NCBI GenBank assembly: GCA_035556135.1
Contig: DATMFO010000003.1
Location: forward strand, 1,364,001-1,428,000
DNA from: ZC4RG30 sp035556135
GTDB taxonomy: Bacteria; Pseudomonadota; Gammaproteobacteria; Steroidobacterales; Steroidobacteraceae
Direction: 5' to 3'
Length of the DNA: 64,000 nucleotides
Positions 27,333-36,020 of the stretch are shown here, piece by piece. Each line of letters starts with the position of its first letter. Positions within the stretch are counted from its first letter, which is position 1. Under the pieces are notes generated by a model. That model saw nothing but the letters and a program-made list of their open reading frames with translations, did no database searches and had not been told where the DNA came from. Made by a program: the position numbers and the translations under genes.

Positions 27333-28133
27333 ATGGCAGCGGGCAGGATTTTCGTCGGCGTGGGTGGATGGAGCTTCGCGCCCTGGCGCGGGCTGTTCTA
27401 TCCCACAGGCCTGGCGCAGCGGCGCGAGCTGGCCTTCATGGCCGGCAAGCTCGGCGCGGTGGAGATCAACTCCACCTTCTACGGCATGCAGAAGCCCTCG
27501 ACCTACCAGCGGTGGCACGACGAGACGCCCGAGGATTTCATCTTCACGGTGAAGGGGCCGCGCTTCGCCTCGAACCGCAGCGACCTGGCCACTGCCGGCC
27601 CATCCATCCTGCGCTTCCTTGACAGTGGACTGCTGCGGTTGGGCAGGAAGCTCGGACCCATCAACTGGCAGCTGGCCCCGGGCAAGCCTTTCGTGGCCGC
27701 TGAGATGGAGGCCTTCCTTTCCCTGCTCCCCGGGGCCCATGAGGGACACAGGCTCCGCCATGCCATCGAAGTGCGCCATCCCGGATTCGCGGTGCCGGAA
27801 TTTGTGGGCCTGGCTCGTCGCCATGGGGTGGCCATCGTGCTTGCAGGAGATGCCACCTATCCGCAGATCGCCAATGCGACGGCAGGCTTTGCATACCTGC
27901 GGCTGATGGGCACCGTGGACAAGGAGCAGCGCGGGTATCCTGCCGCCGCTCTCACCCGCTGGGCCCGACAGGCCAGAGCGATTGCCGAAGGCTCTCCCGC
28001 CAGGGAACTCACCCTTGTGCCGGAGGACACCGCCCCGGTGGGGCCGCGTGATGTGTACTTGTTCGTCATCAGCGGCGCCAAGCACCGCAACCCCGCGGCA
28101 GCTATGGCGCTGCGGGAGAAGCTCGGAGACTGA
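27333..28133 (+). CDS. DUF72 (YecE-like) protein
   Basis: The 266-residue cytoplasmic protein has the DUF72 TIM-barrel signature: FVGVGGWSFAPWRGLFYP at the N-terminus, EINSTFYGMQKPSTYQRW, FIFTVKGPRF, and a late YLRLMGTVD. The family is widespread and its biochemical role is not established. It begins 14 bases after the acetylesterase and may be read through from it, although nothing links it to xylan. Confidence 0.85.
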   Translation: MAAGRIFVGVGGWSFAPWRGLFYPTGLAQRRELAFMAGKLGAVEINSTFYGMQKPSTYQRWHDETPEDFIFTVKGPRFASNRSDLATAGPSILRFLDSGLLRLGRKLGPINWQLAPGKPFVAAEMEAFLSLLPGAHEGHRLRHAIEVRHPGFAVPEFVGLARRHGVAIVLAGDATYPQIANATAGFAYLRLMGTVDKEQRGYPAAALTRWARQARAIAEGSPARELTLVPEDTAPVGPRDVYLFVISGAKHRNPAAAMALREKLGD

Positions 28134-28151
28134 AGTCCCGGACCGGCGCCG

Positions 28152-28649
28152 CTATGGCTTGTGGCCGGCCTCGATGTCGCGCGCCTGCTGGAACATGAGC
28201 TGCCCGGATGCCTCATCGGCTTGGAAGTCGACGGGTTCGAGCAGGAATCCGACATGGTCGCCCAGGTCGATCCGCTCCAGCACCTTGCCCGCAAACCAGC
28301 GATCGCAGGCATCCAGCACGGGTACGCCATGCACTTCGCGCCATTGCACGCGGGCGAACTTGTCGATCTCGTCCCCCGTCTCGCCGCCGAACAGGTCGGC
28401 GATGTCCTTGTGCTTCTTTTCCACCACGTGCACTGCCAGCACCGTCGCACGCAGCGCGAGCCGGTAAGTGTGGTTCTTCTTCGACAGGCAGGCCAGGAAG
28501 TGCGGTGGGTGGATGCTGCATTGGGTGGCAAAGCCGATCAGGCAGCCAGAGCGCTCACCGTCCACCGCGGTGGTCACCACGTACAGCGGATAATCCAGGT
28601 GCGTTGCGAGCCTGGCGAAAGGTGTCTTTTCCCTGCCCGGCCCTGCCAT
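28152..28649 (-). CDS. Flavin reductase-like FMN-binding protein
   Basis: The 165-residue protein has the split-barrel flavin reductase pattern: N-terminal YPLYVVTTAVDGERSGCLIGFATQCSI, FLACLSKKNHT and a conserved HVVEKKHKDIADLFG segment. Relatives bind FMN and supply reduced flavin to monooxygenases or act on their own. The start lies 3 bases after the stop of the lytic transglycosylase gene, so the two are co-transcribed, although their functions seem unrelated. Confidence 0.82.
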   Translation of the reverse strand: MAGPGREKTPFARLATHLDYPLYVVTTAVDGERSGCLIGFATQCSIHPPHFLACLSKKNHTYRLALRATVLAVHVVEKKHKDIADLFGGETGDEIDKFARVQWREVHGVPVLDACDRWFAGKVLERIDLGDHVGFLLEPVDFQADEASGQLMFQQARDIEAGHKP

Positions 28650-28652
28650 GCC

Positions 28653-30116
28653 CTACTCCACCAGCGCCAGAAGGCTCTGGTACTTCTCGATGTACCAGCG
28701 GTTCTCGTTGTTGTAGCGGGGCAGGGCCACAGGCCGGATCCCCCTCGCATCCTGCTTCCACAGGCAGGGGCAGGTCACTGGTTTGTCCAGCGGCTGCTCG
28801 CCCACCCGGCTCAGCTCGGCGAGTGCCACCTTGGCGCGCTTCACCACGTTGTAGAGCCGCGTGACATTGCGCGGGCCGCCGTTGTAGGCCGCCACGGGGA
28901 AGATGCCCAGCACCATGGGATTGTCCTGGTAGGCTTCGCGGATGTCCTTGCGCATCTGCGCCAGCTCGATGTCGAGCAGGCAGATTGCCGCCTTCATGGC
29001 ATTGAGCAGGTTTGTGGCGCCACGCTCGAAGTCGGGATCAATGCGCGCGCGCGGGCAACGCCGTACCACCAGGGCATAGGTGCCATTGCCCTTGCGGTTG
29101 GTGAACTGCATCGGGCCGAGCGCCGATGCGCTGGAGACGCTGTAGCGGTAGGCCTCTTCACGCTTCAACCCGTACTGGCTCAGCACCTGGTTGAATGCTT
29201 CTGCGCCACGGTTGGTGTACTCCGCGTCATCGGTCTGCTCGATAACGGCCAGCGCGGTGATGAGCCGGGTGGGCACCACGTCTGCCAGCAGCATGCCGGG
29301 ATAGGCGGCACTGGGCACCTGCGCCGCGCGCAGCTCATCCACCGCCTGCTGCGCCGTGTCCTGCAGGAAGTTGCGGCCGGCAGCGACCAGCAGTGGATCG
29401 AAGGTGTCCTCGGTGAACGGCAGGTACACGATGGGTTGTGCCTTGTCCACCACTTCGCGCCAGCGCTTCTTCTTGATCAGCGCGCTGTCGAAGACCGGAA
29501 ACTTGCGGCCGTAGACCTTCAGCGGCTCGCCCTCGCGCGAGAAGGAAAACATCAGCCTTTCCGCGCCGGTGCCCTTCACGTGCCTGGCGTCGATGCCCGG
29601 CGTGCGCATCACGAACGGCAGGGGCTTGCGCCCGGGCTTCCAGTTCACCGGGGGGCGCGGGATCTCCACGTGGGCGAGGGTCCAGTCCTGCCGGGTCTCG
29701 CTCCACAGCGCAAAGACCACCGGCCGGCCGCGCAGGGTTTCCTTCTTGCCCTTGCCGGTGAAGAGATATTCGAGCGGCACGTCGCGCAGCAGCGTCTCTG
29801 CCTCAACCACGAGCGTGCGGATGACCTCATCCCTGCCTGGCAGCTCTGCCTCGATGGTGACATCCGCCAGTTCCTCGGTGGGCAGTTTGTCGGCGCCGGA
29901 CTCCGCCACGGCCAGCGGGACCTCGCCCTCGACTTCAAGCGAAACCTCTTCACCGGATGCCTGCGATTGCGCCTGCTCCGTCGCCAGCGCTTCGACAAGC
30001 ATGTAAGGCTCGGGTTCTTCGTATGCGCTGTCTGCCGTGGCTGCACAGCCGGCCAGCAACAGCAGGCAGAGGAGAGATGGCACCCAGACAGCGCCGCGTG
30101 GGCCGGACATGAACAT
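28653..30116 (-). CDS. Lytic transglycosylase (SLT-domain) lipoprotein
   Basis: The 487-residue protein has a lipoprotein signal (LLCLLLLAGCAA) and an acidic linker. Its N-terminal domain of unknown role includes VFALWSETRQDWTLAHVEIP. A C-terminal SLT fold follows at about residues 320-450. REEAYRYSVSSASALGPMQF matches the E...S..GAxGLMQ motif with its catalytic Glu, and AAYNGGPRNV is the second SLT signature. It would cleave peptidoglycan glycan strands from the periplasmic side. The exact start is uncertain; a second ATG lies two codons later. Confidence 0.8.
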   Translation of the reverse strand: MFMSGPRGAVWVPSLLCLLLLAGCAATADSAYEEPEPYMLVEALATEQAQSQASGEEVSLEVEGEVPLAVAESGADKLPTEELADVTIEAELPGRDEVIRTLVVEAETLLRDVPLEYLFTGKGKKETLRGRPVVFALWSETRQDWTLAHVEIPRPPVNWKPGRKPLPFVMRTPGIDARHVKGTGAERLMFSFSREGEPLKVYGRKFPVFDSALIKKKRWREVVDKAQPIVYLPFTEDTFDPLLVAAGRNFLQDTAQQAVDELRAAQVPSAAYPGMLLADVVPTRLITALAVIEQTDDAEYTNRGAEAFNQVLSQYGLKREEAYRYSVSSASALGPMQFTNRKGNGTYALVVRRCPRARIDPDFERGATNLLNAMKAAICLLDIELAQMRKDIREAYQDNPMVLGIFPVAAYNGGPRNVTRLYNVVKRAKVALAELSRVGEQPLDKPVTCPCLWKQDARGIRPVALPRYNNENRWYIEKYQSLLALVE

Positions 30117-30191
30117 GCTGCACGCAGCTTACCCGCGTGCGCGCCGGATTGTCTGTCGGAGTCGCCCGTACGTCAGGATCACGCGGATGTG

Positions 30192-32933
30192 CTAGCGGAC
30201 AAGTGCGTTGGGTGCGCCCACCGACAGCCTGCGACGGCGCTGTGTTTCGGAAATGTCGGTGACGCTGGCGGATCTGCCCGCACGGTGCCCGGAGGATGAT
30301 CCTGCGGACAGCAGCAGCGATTCCAGCCTGGCCGGCAGCAGCCGCACCGCTTCGCCCAGCGCCGCCTCTTCCTGCGGCTGCGCCAGCAGATAGCCCTGCA
30401 GCACGACGCCGCTGTCGCGCAGCACCGCAAGTTGTGTAGTGCGCTCCACGCCCTCGGCCGTGATCTTTACGCCGATGTCCCGGCACAACGCGATGATGGC
30501 GCTGGCGATGGCGGCAGACCGGCCGCTGCGGTCGATCCCCGCCACCAGGCTCCGGTCCAGCTTCACACGGTCCAGCGGCAGCTGCTCGAGGGAGGCCAGC
30601 GAGGAGAACCCGGTGCCGAAATCATCCAGCGCCACGGCCACCCCCATCTGCCGCAGCCGGTGCAGCCCGTCGATGATGCCGGGCCCGGTCTGCAGCACCG
30701 ACTCGGTGAGCTCCACTTCAAGCTGGCGGGGTGGCAGCGAATATTCCTCCAGCAGCCTGGCAATGCGGTCTGGAAAGCGCGCATCGAACAGCTGGCGCGG
30801 CGACACGTTCACGGCGACGCGCATGTCGCCCAGGCCCTGCCCGCGCCAGCGCGCCGCGGTGGCGATGGCTGTCTTCATCACCCAGTCACTGATCTCGATG
30901 ATGAGCCCGGACTCCTCGGCGATGGGCAGGAACTGCTCGGGGGAGATCATCCGTCCATCTGCCGTGCGCCACCGGAGCAGCGCTTCTGCCACTTCGACCC
31001 GCAGCGTGGCAACATCGATCTCGGGCTGGTAGACCAGGCGCAGTTCGCCGCGGTCCACCGCCTGCCGCAGTCCCTGCTCCGTGGCAAAGCGTTCTGCGGC
31101 AGCCTCGACCAGGTCCGGAGTGAAGACCACAAGCTGGCGGCGTCCCAGTGCCTTGGCCCGGAACAGCGCCGCATCGGCCGCCCGCAACAGCGACTCCGCC
31201 GTGTCGGCATGGTCCGGATGGAAGGCCGCACCCACACTGACGCTGACCAGCACTTCCCGGTCGTCGATGAGCAGCGGCTTGCCGAAGGCATGCAGCAATG
31301 ACTCGCCCATGGCGTGCAGGGAACCCGGGTCGGCGTTGTCAGCCTGTGCCAGCACGGTGAACTCATCGCCGCCGAATCGCGCTGCCATGCCGTGGCTTCC
31401 CACGGCCTCGCGCAGGCGCGCGGCGATGGCCACCAGCACCCGGTCACCGAATCCATGGCCCATGCCGTCATTGATGTTCTTGAAGTTGTCCAGGTCGAGG
31501 AAGTACAGGCCCATGCCACGATGCTCCCGGTCACTGGCCTCCAGCAGCTCCGCCACGCGCTGGAACAGCTGACGGCGATTGGGCAGCTCGGTAAGTGCGT
31601 CGTGTTCGGCCAGGTGCTGCAGTTCGCGGGTGCGTTCGACCACCCGTGCCTCCAGGCTCTGCTGGTAAGTGCGCGCAACGGACTGTGCGGCTTCCAGGTT
31701 CACCGCCATCTCGTTGAAGGCCGCGCCCAGCCGGTCCAGTTCGCGGCTGCCGGCGCGCGGCACACGCACCTGGGAATCTCCCTGCGCGATCCGCTGGCTG
31801 GCGTCGATCAGGCGGCGCACGGGCCGCAGGATGCTCAGCACTGTTGCAGCCGACACCGCCAGCAACAGCAGGAGCACGGCCACCGACAGCCATGCCAGTG
31901 TGCTGCGGGTGATGCCTTCCTGCCCTGCCTGCTGGCGCGTGGTGACGCCCAGTACCGGCTCCCACGGCATGGGCGTGCGCACGGCTGGCGCCCCTGCCGG
32001 AGGCGCGAGGAAAACCGGAACGCGCGTCCGCTGCGCCGGTGGCAGCAACAGCGGTGCCGCCGCCGCTGGAGGGCTCGACAACTGCTCGCGCAGCAGGACG
32101 AGGTCAGCCTGCAGTTTCGACCTGGTGCCTGCCAGCGCGTCATCCAGATCGGTGATTTGCAGCCGCAGGCCGCGGATGCGCAGCAGATCATCTGCGGTCT
32201 GCTCGTAGGCTTCGCGCCCCAGGCTGCGCTTCAACCCGCTTTCATTCCGCCCCAGCGTCGTGGCGAACTGGTCTTCCAGTTGCGAGAGCCTGCGGGCAGC
32301 CGGTACGGACAGGGGCTGGTCGCGCAGTTCCAGCGCCTGGCTGCGCAGCGCCTTCAGCTCTCCGACGAGGTCGACCAGGGCCTGCCGGGCCACCACCCGG
32401 CCGAGGATCTTCCATGCCTTGTCGAGGGATTCCTGCAGTCGCGCGTCGACGTCGGCGAGCGCACCGGTGAATTGACCGAAACGGGCACGCCGCGCGTCGG
32501 CAAGCTCCGCGAGCTTCAGTCCCGAGCGCAGTGCCTGGTCCACCCCGGACGCCAGATCAGCCCCATGCAGCGCAACGAGGATGCCGCGCAGGTCGGTTGT
32601 GGCTGCGCGCACCCTCTCGATGCGCTCCGGGTTGCGCGAACGCTCCGCCGCCTCTACCGCATCCTGGAATCGCTGCAGCACGAGCAGGGCGCGCGCCGTG
32701 GAGCGGCCTGGCCGGGCGAGGGTCTCGGGAACAAGGGCAGCAGAGGGTATGGCTGGATCTGCGGGCACCACGCGCACCGTGGTGACGGAGATGGTGCGCT
32801 GGACGGTGAAGTTGGCAACCGCTGCCAGCACCCCGACACCGATGAAGGCCACCGCGAGCTGCCATGCGATGCCGGGACGCCAGGTGAAGAGGCTCCCCAT
32901 TCCTGCCCGCCAGCGCGGCTGAATTGATTGCAT
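30192..32933 (-). CDS. Membrane GGDEF-EAL protein (diguanylate cyclase/phosphodiesterase)
   Basis: The protein of about 913 residues has a membrane helix at about residues 25-47. A large helical periplasmic region contains a Pro/Ala-rich stretch at about 277-312. A second helix (about 350-372) leads into HAMP (AFNEMAVNLEAA). The GGDEF domain has an intact RFGGDEF at about 520. The EAL domain has an intact EALLRW at about 652 and DDFGTGFSS at about 771. Both catalytic motifs are complete, so it could make and break c-di-GMP. I chose the ATG with AGGGA upstream; ATG 32954 and GTG 32981 are alternatives. Confidence 0.9.
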   Translation of the reverse strand: MQSIQPRWRAGMGSLFTWRPGIAWQLAVAFIGVGVLAAVANFTVQRTISVTTVRVVPADPAIPSAALVPETLARPGRSTARALLVLQRFQDAVEAAERSRNPERIERVRAATTDLRGILVALHGADLASGVDQALRSGLKLAELADARRARFGQFTGALADVDARLQESLDKAWKILGRVVARQALVDLVGELKALRSQALELRDQPLSVPAARRLSQLEDQFATTLGRNESGLKRSLGREAYEQTADDLLRIRGLRLQITDLDDALAGTRSKLQADLVLLREQLSSPPAAAAPLLLPPAQRTRVPVFLAPPAGAPAVRTPMPWEPVLGVTTRQQAGQEGITRSTLAWLSVAVLLLLLAVSAATVLSILRPVRRLIDASQRIAQGDSQVRVPRAGSRELDRLGAAFNEMAVNLEAAQSVARTYQQSLEARVVERTRELQHLAEHDALTELPNRRQLFQRVAELLEASDREHRGMGLYFLDLDNFKNINDGMGHGFGDRVLVAIAARLREAVGSHGMAARFGGDEFTVLAQADNADPGSLHAMGESLLHAFGKPLLIDDREVLVSVSVGAAFHPDHADTAESLLRAADAALFRAKALGRRQLVVFTPDLVEAAAERFATEQGLRQAVDRGELRLVYQPEIDVATLRVEVAEALLRWRTADGRMISPEQFLPIAEESGLIIEISDWVMKTAIATAARWRGQGLGDMRVAVNVSPRQLFDARFPDRIARLLEEYSLPPRQLEVELTESVLQTGPGIIDGLHRLRQMGVAVALDDFGTGFSSLASLEQLPLDRVKLDRSLVAGIDRSGRSAAIASAIIALCRDIGVKITAEGVERTTQLAVLRDSGVVLQGYLLAQPQEEAALGEAVRLLPARLESLLLSAGSSSGHRAGRSASVTDISETQRRRRLSVGAPNALVR

Positions 32934-33087
32934 CGCCAATCCGTCCCTGGTCATGAAGACGGAGATTCTCGGCAACGCCACCGTAAACAGGTGGGACCTT
33001 CAACAGAATTGAGCCGTGCGTCCCTGCCGCGACGTGATATGTCACATGCCGGTGTGAAGCAGTCGCTTGCCTCGTGTCAGAGGATTC

Positions 33088-34500
33088 CTACCGTGAGGAT
33101 TCCCTGAAGCGGAATGTAGTCTTGCCGATGGTCACGATGTCGCCATCGTGCAGGAAGTGCCGGCTCACGCGCCGGCCGTTCACCTGCACGCCATTCACGC
33201 TTTCCAGGTCCTCGATGATGCAGTGCTGTGGACTGCCGAGGATGACCGCATGCCGGCGGCTGACGAAGTTGGCATCGATCTGGATGTCGTTATCGGGCGT
33301 GCGGCCGATGGTGCTGCGACGACCCAGCTCATGTTGCTGGCTGCCATCCTCCTCACTTGCCAGGAAGCGCCGGGGCAACTGGTCGGTACCGCCAACCACT
33401 TTCAGGGCCGGCCTCGAACCCGTCTCCTCCTTGCCGAGGCGGGCGATGTTCTGCTGCAGGTTGCCCAGCAGCGAGGCGCTTGCGCGAACATCGGCTTCCA
33501 GCCGCTCGATGCGGTCGCGTGCGTCGCGCAGCTCCGCGTCGCGACTGGCTGCGCGCTCGCGCGCCGCGGCCAGCTCACCCTCGAGTTCGCGGATCCGCTC
33601 CTGCTGCTGCGCGAACATCTGCACGGCGGCAGTGGCCGCTTCCTCGCTGGCACGCAGCTCGGCGAGTTCGGACTCCTGTCGGGCTGCCAGGGTGCGGTGG
33701 GCCTCTGCCTCACCGGCCAGCTGCTGCTCTCTGGTTGCAGCGGCCTCCAGCTGCTGCCGCGCCGCCACAAGTTCGGCGTCGCGCTCCTGCAGGCGGGCCT
33801 CCAATTCCCGCTGGCGCCCGGCGCTGCTGCTGCGCAGGGATTCGAGCTCCGCCGCAAGTGCCGCCTCGCGTGCGGCCGCTTCCTGCCTCTGCGCGGCGCC
33901 CTGTGCCCTGAGTTCCGCAAGTTCAGCCGCGTGGCGAGACTCCAGTCCCGCGACCTGCTCATCGCGTTCGGCCAGCATGGCATTGAACACGCCGCGGACA
34001 CCCTGCGCGTGGCGCAGTGCCTCCGCCTGGCGCTCGGTGCGCCGCCGCAGCTCCTCCATGTCTCCTGCCCGTACACCCTGTGCCAGCGCCAGTGACTGCT
34101 CCGCCGTGGCGAGCCGGCGGGAAAGCTCTTCGGCCAGGCGGGCCGCCGTCGCGCGCTCCCCGTCGATGAGTGCCTGGGTCTCGCTGCGGGTACGCTCGAC
34201 CAGTTCCAGGGCCGCGTTGCGCTCTGCCTCCGCGGCAGCGAGCTGACCTTGCAGTTCACGCAGGCGCTCGGTCTTGCGCTTCAGGCTGGATTCGACTTCG
34301 CGCAGGCTGTCAGTGAGGTCGGGGGCGACCTCCGGCATGGCCAGCGCGACGAAGGTGTCGGTGGCACCATCCGCCACCACATCGGCGGTGGATTCAGCGG
34401 GATCAGCGGCAGGCGTGCCGAAGTCCATCAATGGCAACTCTGCGGTTGCCTCAAGGTCGACTTCCTGTACGAGGGGCTGGTGCTTCTTCTTGCGGGACAT
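33088..34500 (-). CDS. FHA-domain protein with a long coiled coil
   Basis: The 470-residue cytoplasmic protein starts basic (MSRKKKHQP) and then has an acidic segment. A coiled coil of about 250 residues (roughly 90-340) follows, rich in Glu, Ala, Arg and Leu heptads. The C-terminal forkhead-associated domain (about 395-465) shows STIGRTPDNDIQI, FVSRRHAVI and LESVNGVQVNGRRV. FHA domains bind phosphothreonine; the partner kinase is not in the window. It lies upstream of the c-di-GMP gene on the same strand, separated by 154 bases. The ATG was preferred over an upstream GTG. Confidence 0.83.
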   Translation of the reverse strand: MSRKKKHQPLVQEVDLEATAELPLMDFGTPAADPAESTADVVADGATDTFVALAMPEVAPDLTDSLREVESSLKRKTERLRELQGQLAAAEAERNAALELVERTRSETQALIDGERATAARLAEELSRRLATAEQSLALAQGVRAGDMEELRRRTERQAEALRHAQGVRGVFNAMLAERDEQVAGLESRHAAELAELRAQGAAQRQEAAAREAALAAELESLRSSSAGRQRELEARLQERDAELVAARQQLEAAATREQQLAGEAEAHRTLAARQESELAELRASEEAATAAVQMFAQQQERIRELEGELAAARERAASRDAELRDARDRIERLEADVRASASLLGNLQQNIARLGKEETGSRPALKVVGGTDQLPRRFLASEEDGSQQHELGRRSTIGRTPDNDIQIDANFVSRRHAVILGSPQHCIIEDLESVNGVQVNGRRVSRHFLHDGDIVTIGKTTFRFRESSR

Positions 34501-34577
34501 CGTGGGCGCAGGATACGTCGGCAACACCAGCGCCGTGACGCGACCGGAGAAAAATACGCCTTAAGTCACATCGCGCA

Positions 34578-36020
34578 TCAGTCCCGTGGCGCGATCTCCC
34601 AGCCACCGCCCAGCGCCTTGTAGAGAGTCACCAGCGCGGTGGCAGCACGCGTCCGGCTGATGGCCAGCTGGTCTTCGGCCTCCAGGGACGTGCGGTAGGC
34701 ATCGAGGGCCGAGAGGAAGTCGGATACCCCGCCCTCGAAGCGTTGCGTGGCCAGGTCAGCCGCCTCGCGGCTGGCTTCGGCCGCGCGGGTGAGATGTTCC
34801 AGCCGGCGTCTCTCCCGTGCGAAATCCGAAAGCGCGTTCTCGGTTTCCTCGAGAGCCAGGAGCACTGTCTGCTCATACGTCGCCAGCGCTTCGGCGCTGC
34901 GCGCATCGGCCGCGCGGATGCGCTGGTACACATGGCCGAAATCCAGCAGGCCCCAGCTGAGCGAGGGTCCGAAACTGCGGCGGTCATTGCCGGAGTCATC
35001 CAGCTGCCCGAACGTCGGCGCCGACAGGCCGATGCTGGCGTCGATGCTGATGCGCGGAAACAGGTCCGCGACCTGCACGCCAATGGCGGCGGTGGCTGCG
35101 GCCAGCTGCCGCTCGGCTGCACGGATATCCGGGCGACGGCGGAGCAGCGCCTCCGGCGTTCCCAGCGGGATGCTTGCAGGCATCGCGGGCAGCGCGCGGA
35201 CGTCGGTGAGCGTGAGGTCCATTGCGCCCGGTTGCTGACCCGTGAGTACCGCAATGCGCCGCATGGCGCGGTCGACAGCGGCTTCAAGCGGGGGCACGCT
35301 GGCCAGCGTGCTTTCCACCTGCGCCGTCGCCCGCGCCGTATCCAGGGCAGTGCCCCGACCAGCCTCCAGCCGGGCATTCACCAGTTCCAGTGCCCGCGCT
35401 TGCGTCCCGGCATTGGTGCGCGCCACTTCCAGCTGGCTCTGCACACCGCGCAGTTCGAAATAGTTGCGCGCCACCTCGGCAATCACCGACAGCACGACCT
35501 GGTTGCGTGCGGCCGAGGCCGCCTGGGCCGCGGCGCGGGCGGATTCGTTGGCGCGGCGCACTCGCCCGAAGAGATCCAGCTCCCAGCCGGCGTCGAAGCC
35601 CGCGTCATACACCTGGTAGTCGCGATCCACCGGCGTGCCCGGAGGAACGCCGGGCGTGGCGGCGGCACTCTGCCGCACGTCGTTATAGCTGGCCTTGCCG
35701 GTAATGCTGGGCAGGAAGTCGAACAGGCGCTCGCGGCGCAACGCCCTCGCCTCGCGCAGCCGGGCCGTGGCCGCGGCGACGTCGCGGTTGTTCTTCACCG
35801 CCGCGTCGACCAGCTCATCGAGCACCGGATCTGCGAACTGCCGCCACCACTCGCGCTCGATCTCGCCCTGGCCGCGGTCCTCCAGCAGGGAGGCAGCATC
35901 GAATTGCCCGTCCACCTCGGTGTCCGGCTCGCGGTAGTCCGGTCCCACCGCGCACGCGGCCACGAGCAGCGAAGCGCACAGCAGCGTCGCTGTGCGGGCC
36001 ATGTCATCAAGCCGCAGCAT
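34578..36020 (-). CDS. RND efflux outer-membrane lipoprotein, NodT/OprM family
   Basis: The 480-residue protein has a lipoprotein signal (LLVAACAVGPDYREP) typical of OprM-type channels. The duplicated helical/beta-barrel pattern of the TolC superfamily is visible, with ARNYFELRGVQ, RRRPDIRAAERQLAAATAAIGV, DLFPRISIDASIGL and SWGLLDFG. It completes a tripartite pump with the two preceding genes. The ATG is backed by a strong GGAGGGAGG box and overlaps the end of the pump gene by 14 bases. Confidence 0.93.
   Translation of the reverse strand: MLRLDDMARTATLLCASLLVAACAVGPDYREPDTEVDGQFDAASLLEDRGQGEIEREWWRQFADPVLDELVDAAVKNNRDVAAATARLREARALRRERLFDFLPSITGKASYNDVRQSAAATPGVPPGTPVDRDYQVYDAGFDAGWELDLFGRVRRANESARAAAQAASAARNQVVLSVIAEVARNYFELRGVQSQLEVARTNAGTQARALELVNARLEAGRGTALDTARATAQVESTLASVPPLEAAVDRAMRRIAVLTGQQPGAMDLTLTDVRALPAMPASIPLGTPEALLRRRPDIRAAERQLAAATAAIGVQVADLFPRISIDASIGLSAPTFGQLDDSGNDRRSFGPSLSWGLLDFGHVYQRIRAADARSAEALATYEQTVLLALEETENALSDFARERRRLEHLTRAAEASREAADLATQRFEGGVSDFLSALDAYRTSLEAEDQLAISRTRAATALVTLYKALGGGWEIAPRD

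Noticed and set aside
28161..30299. 712-codon + strand frame opposite the lytic transglycosylase and flavin reductase
   Set aside because: No domain is visible, and both - strand genes have clear motifs and starts.
33034..33045. GTGA-TATG-TCAC near-palindrome resembling a CRP site
   Set aside because: The spacer is 4 instead of 6 bases and the flanks do not match, so no CRP/Clp site is claimed.
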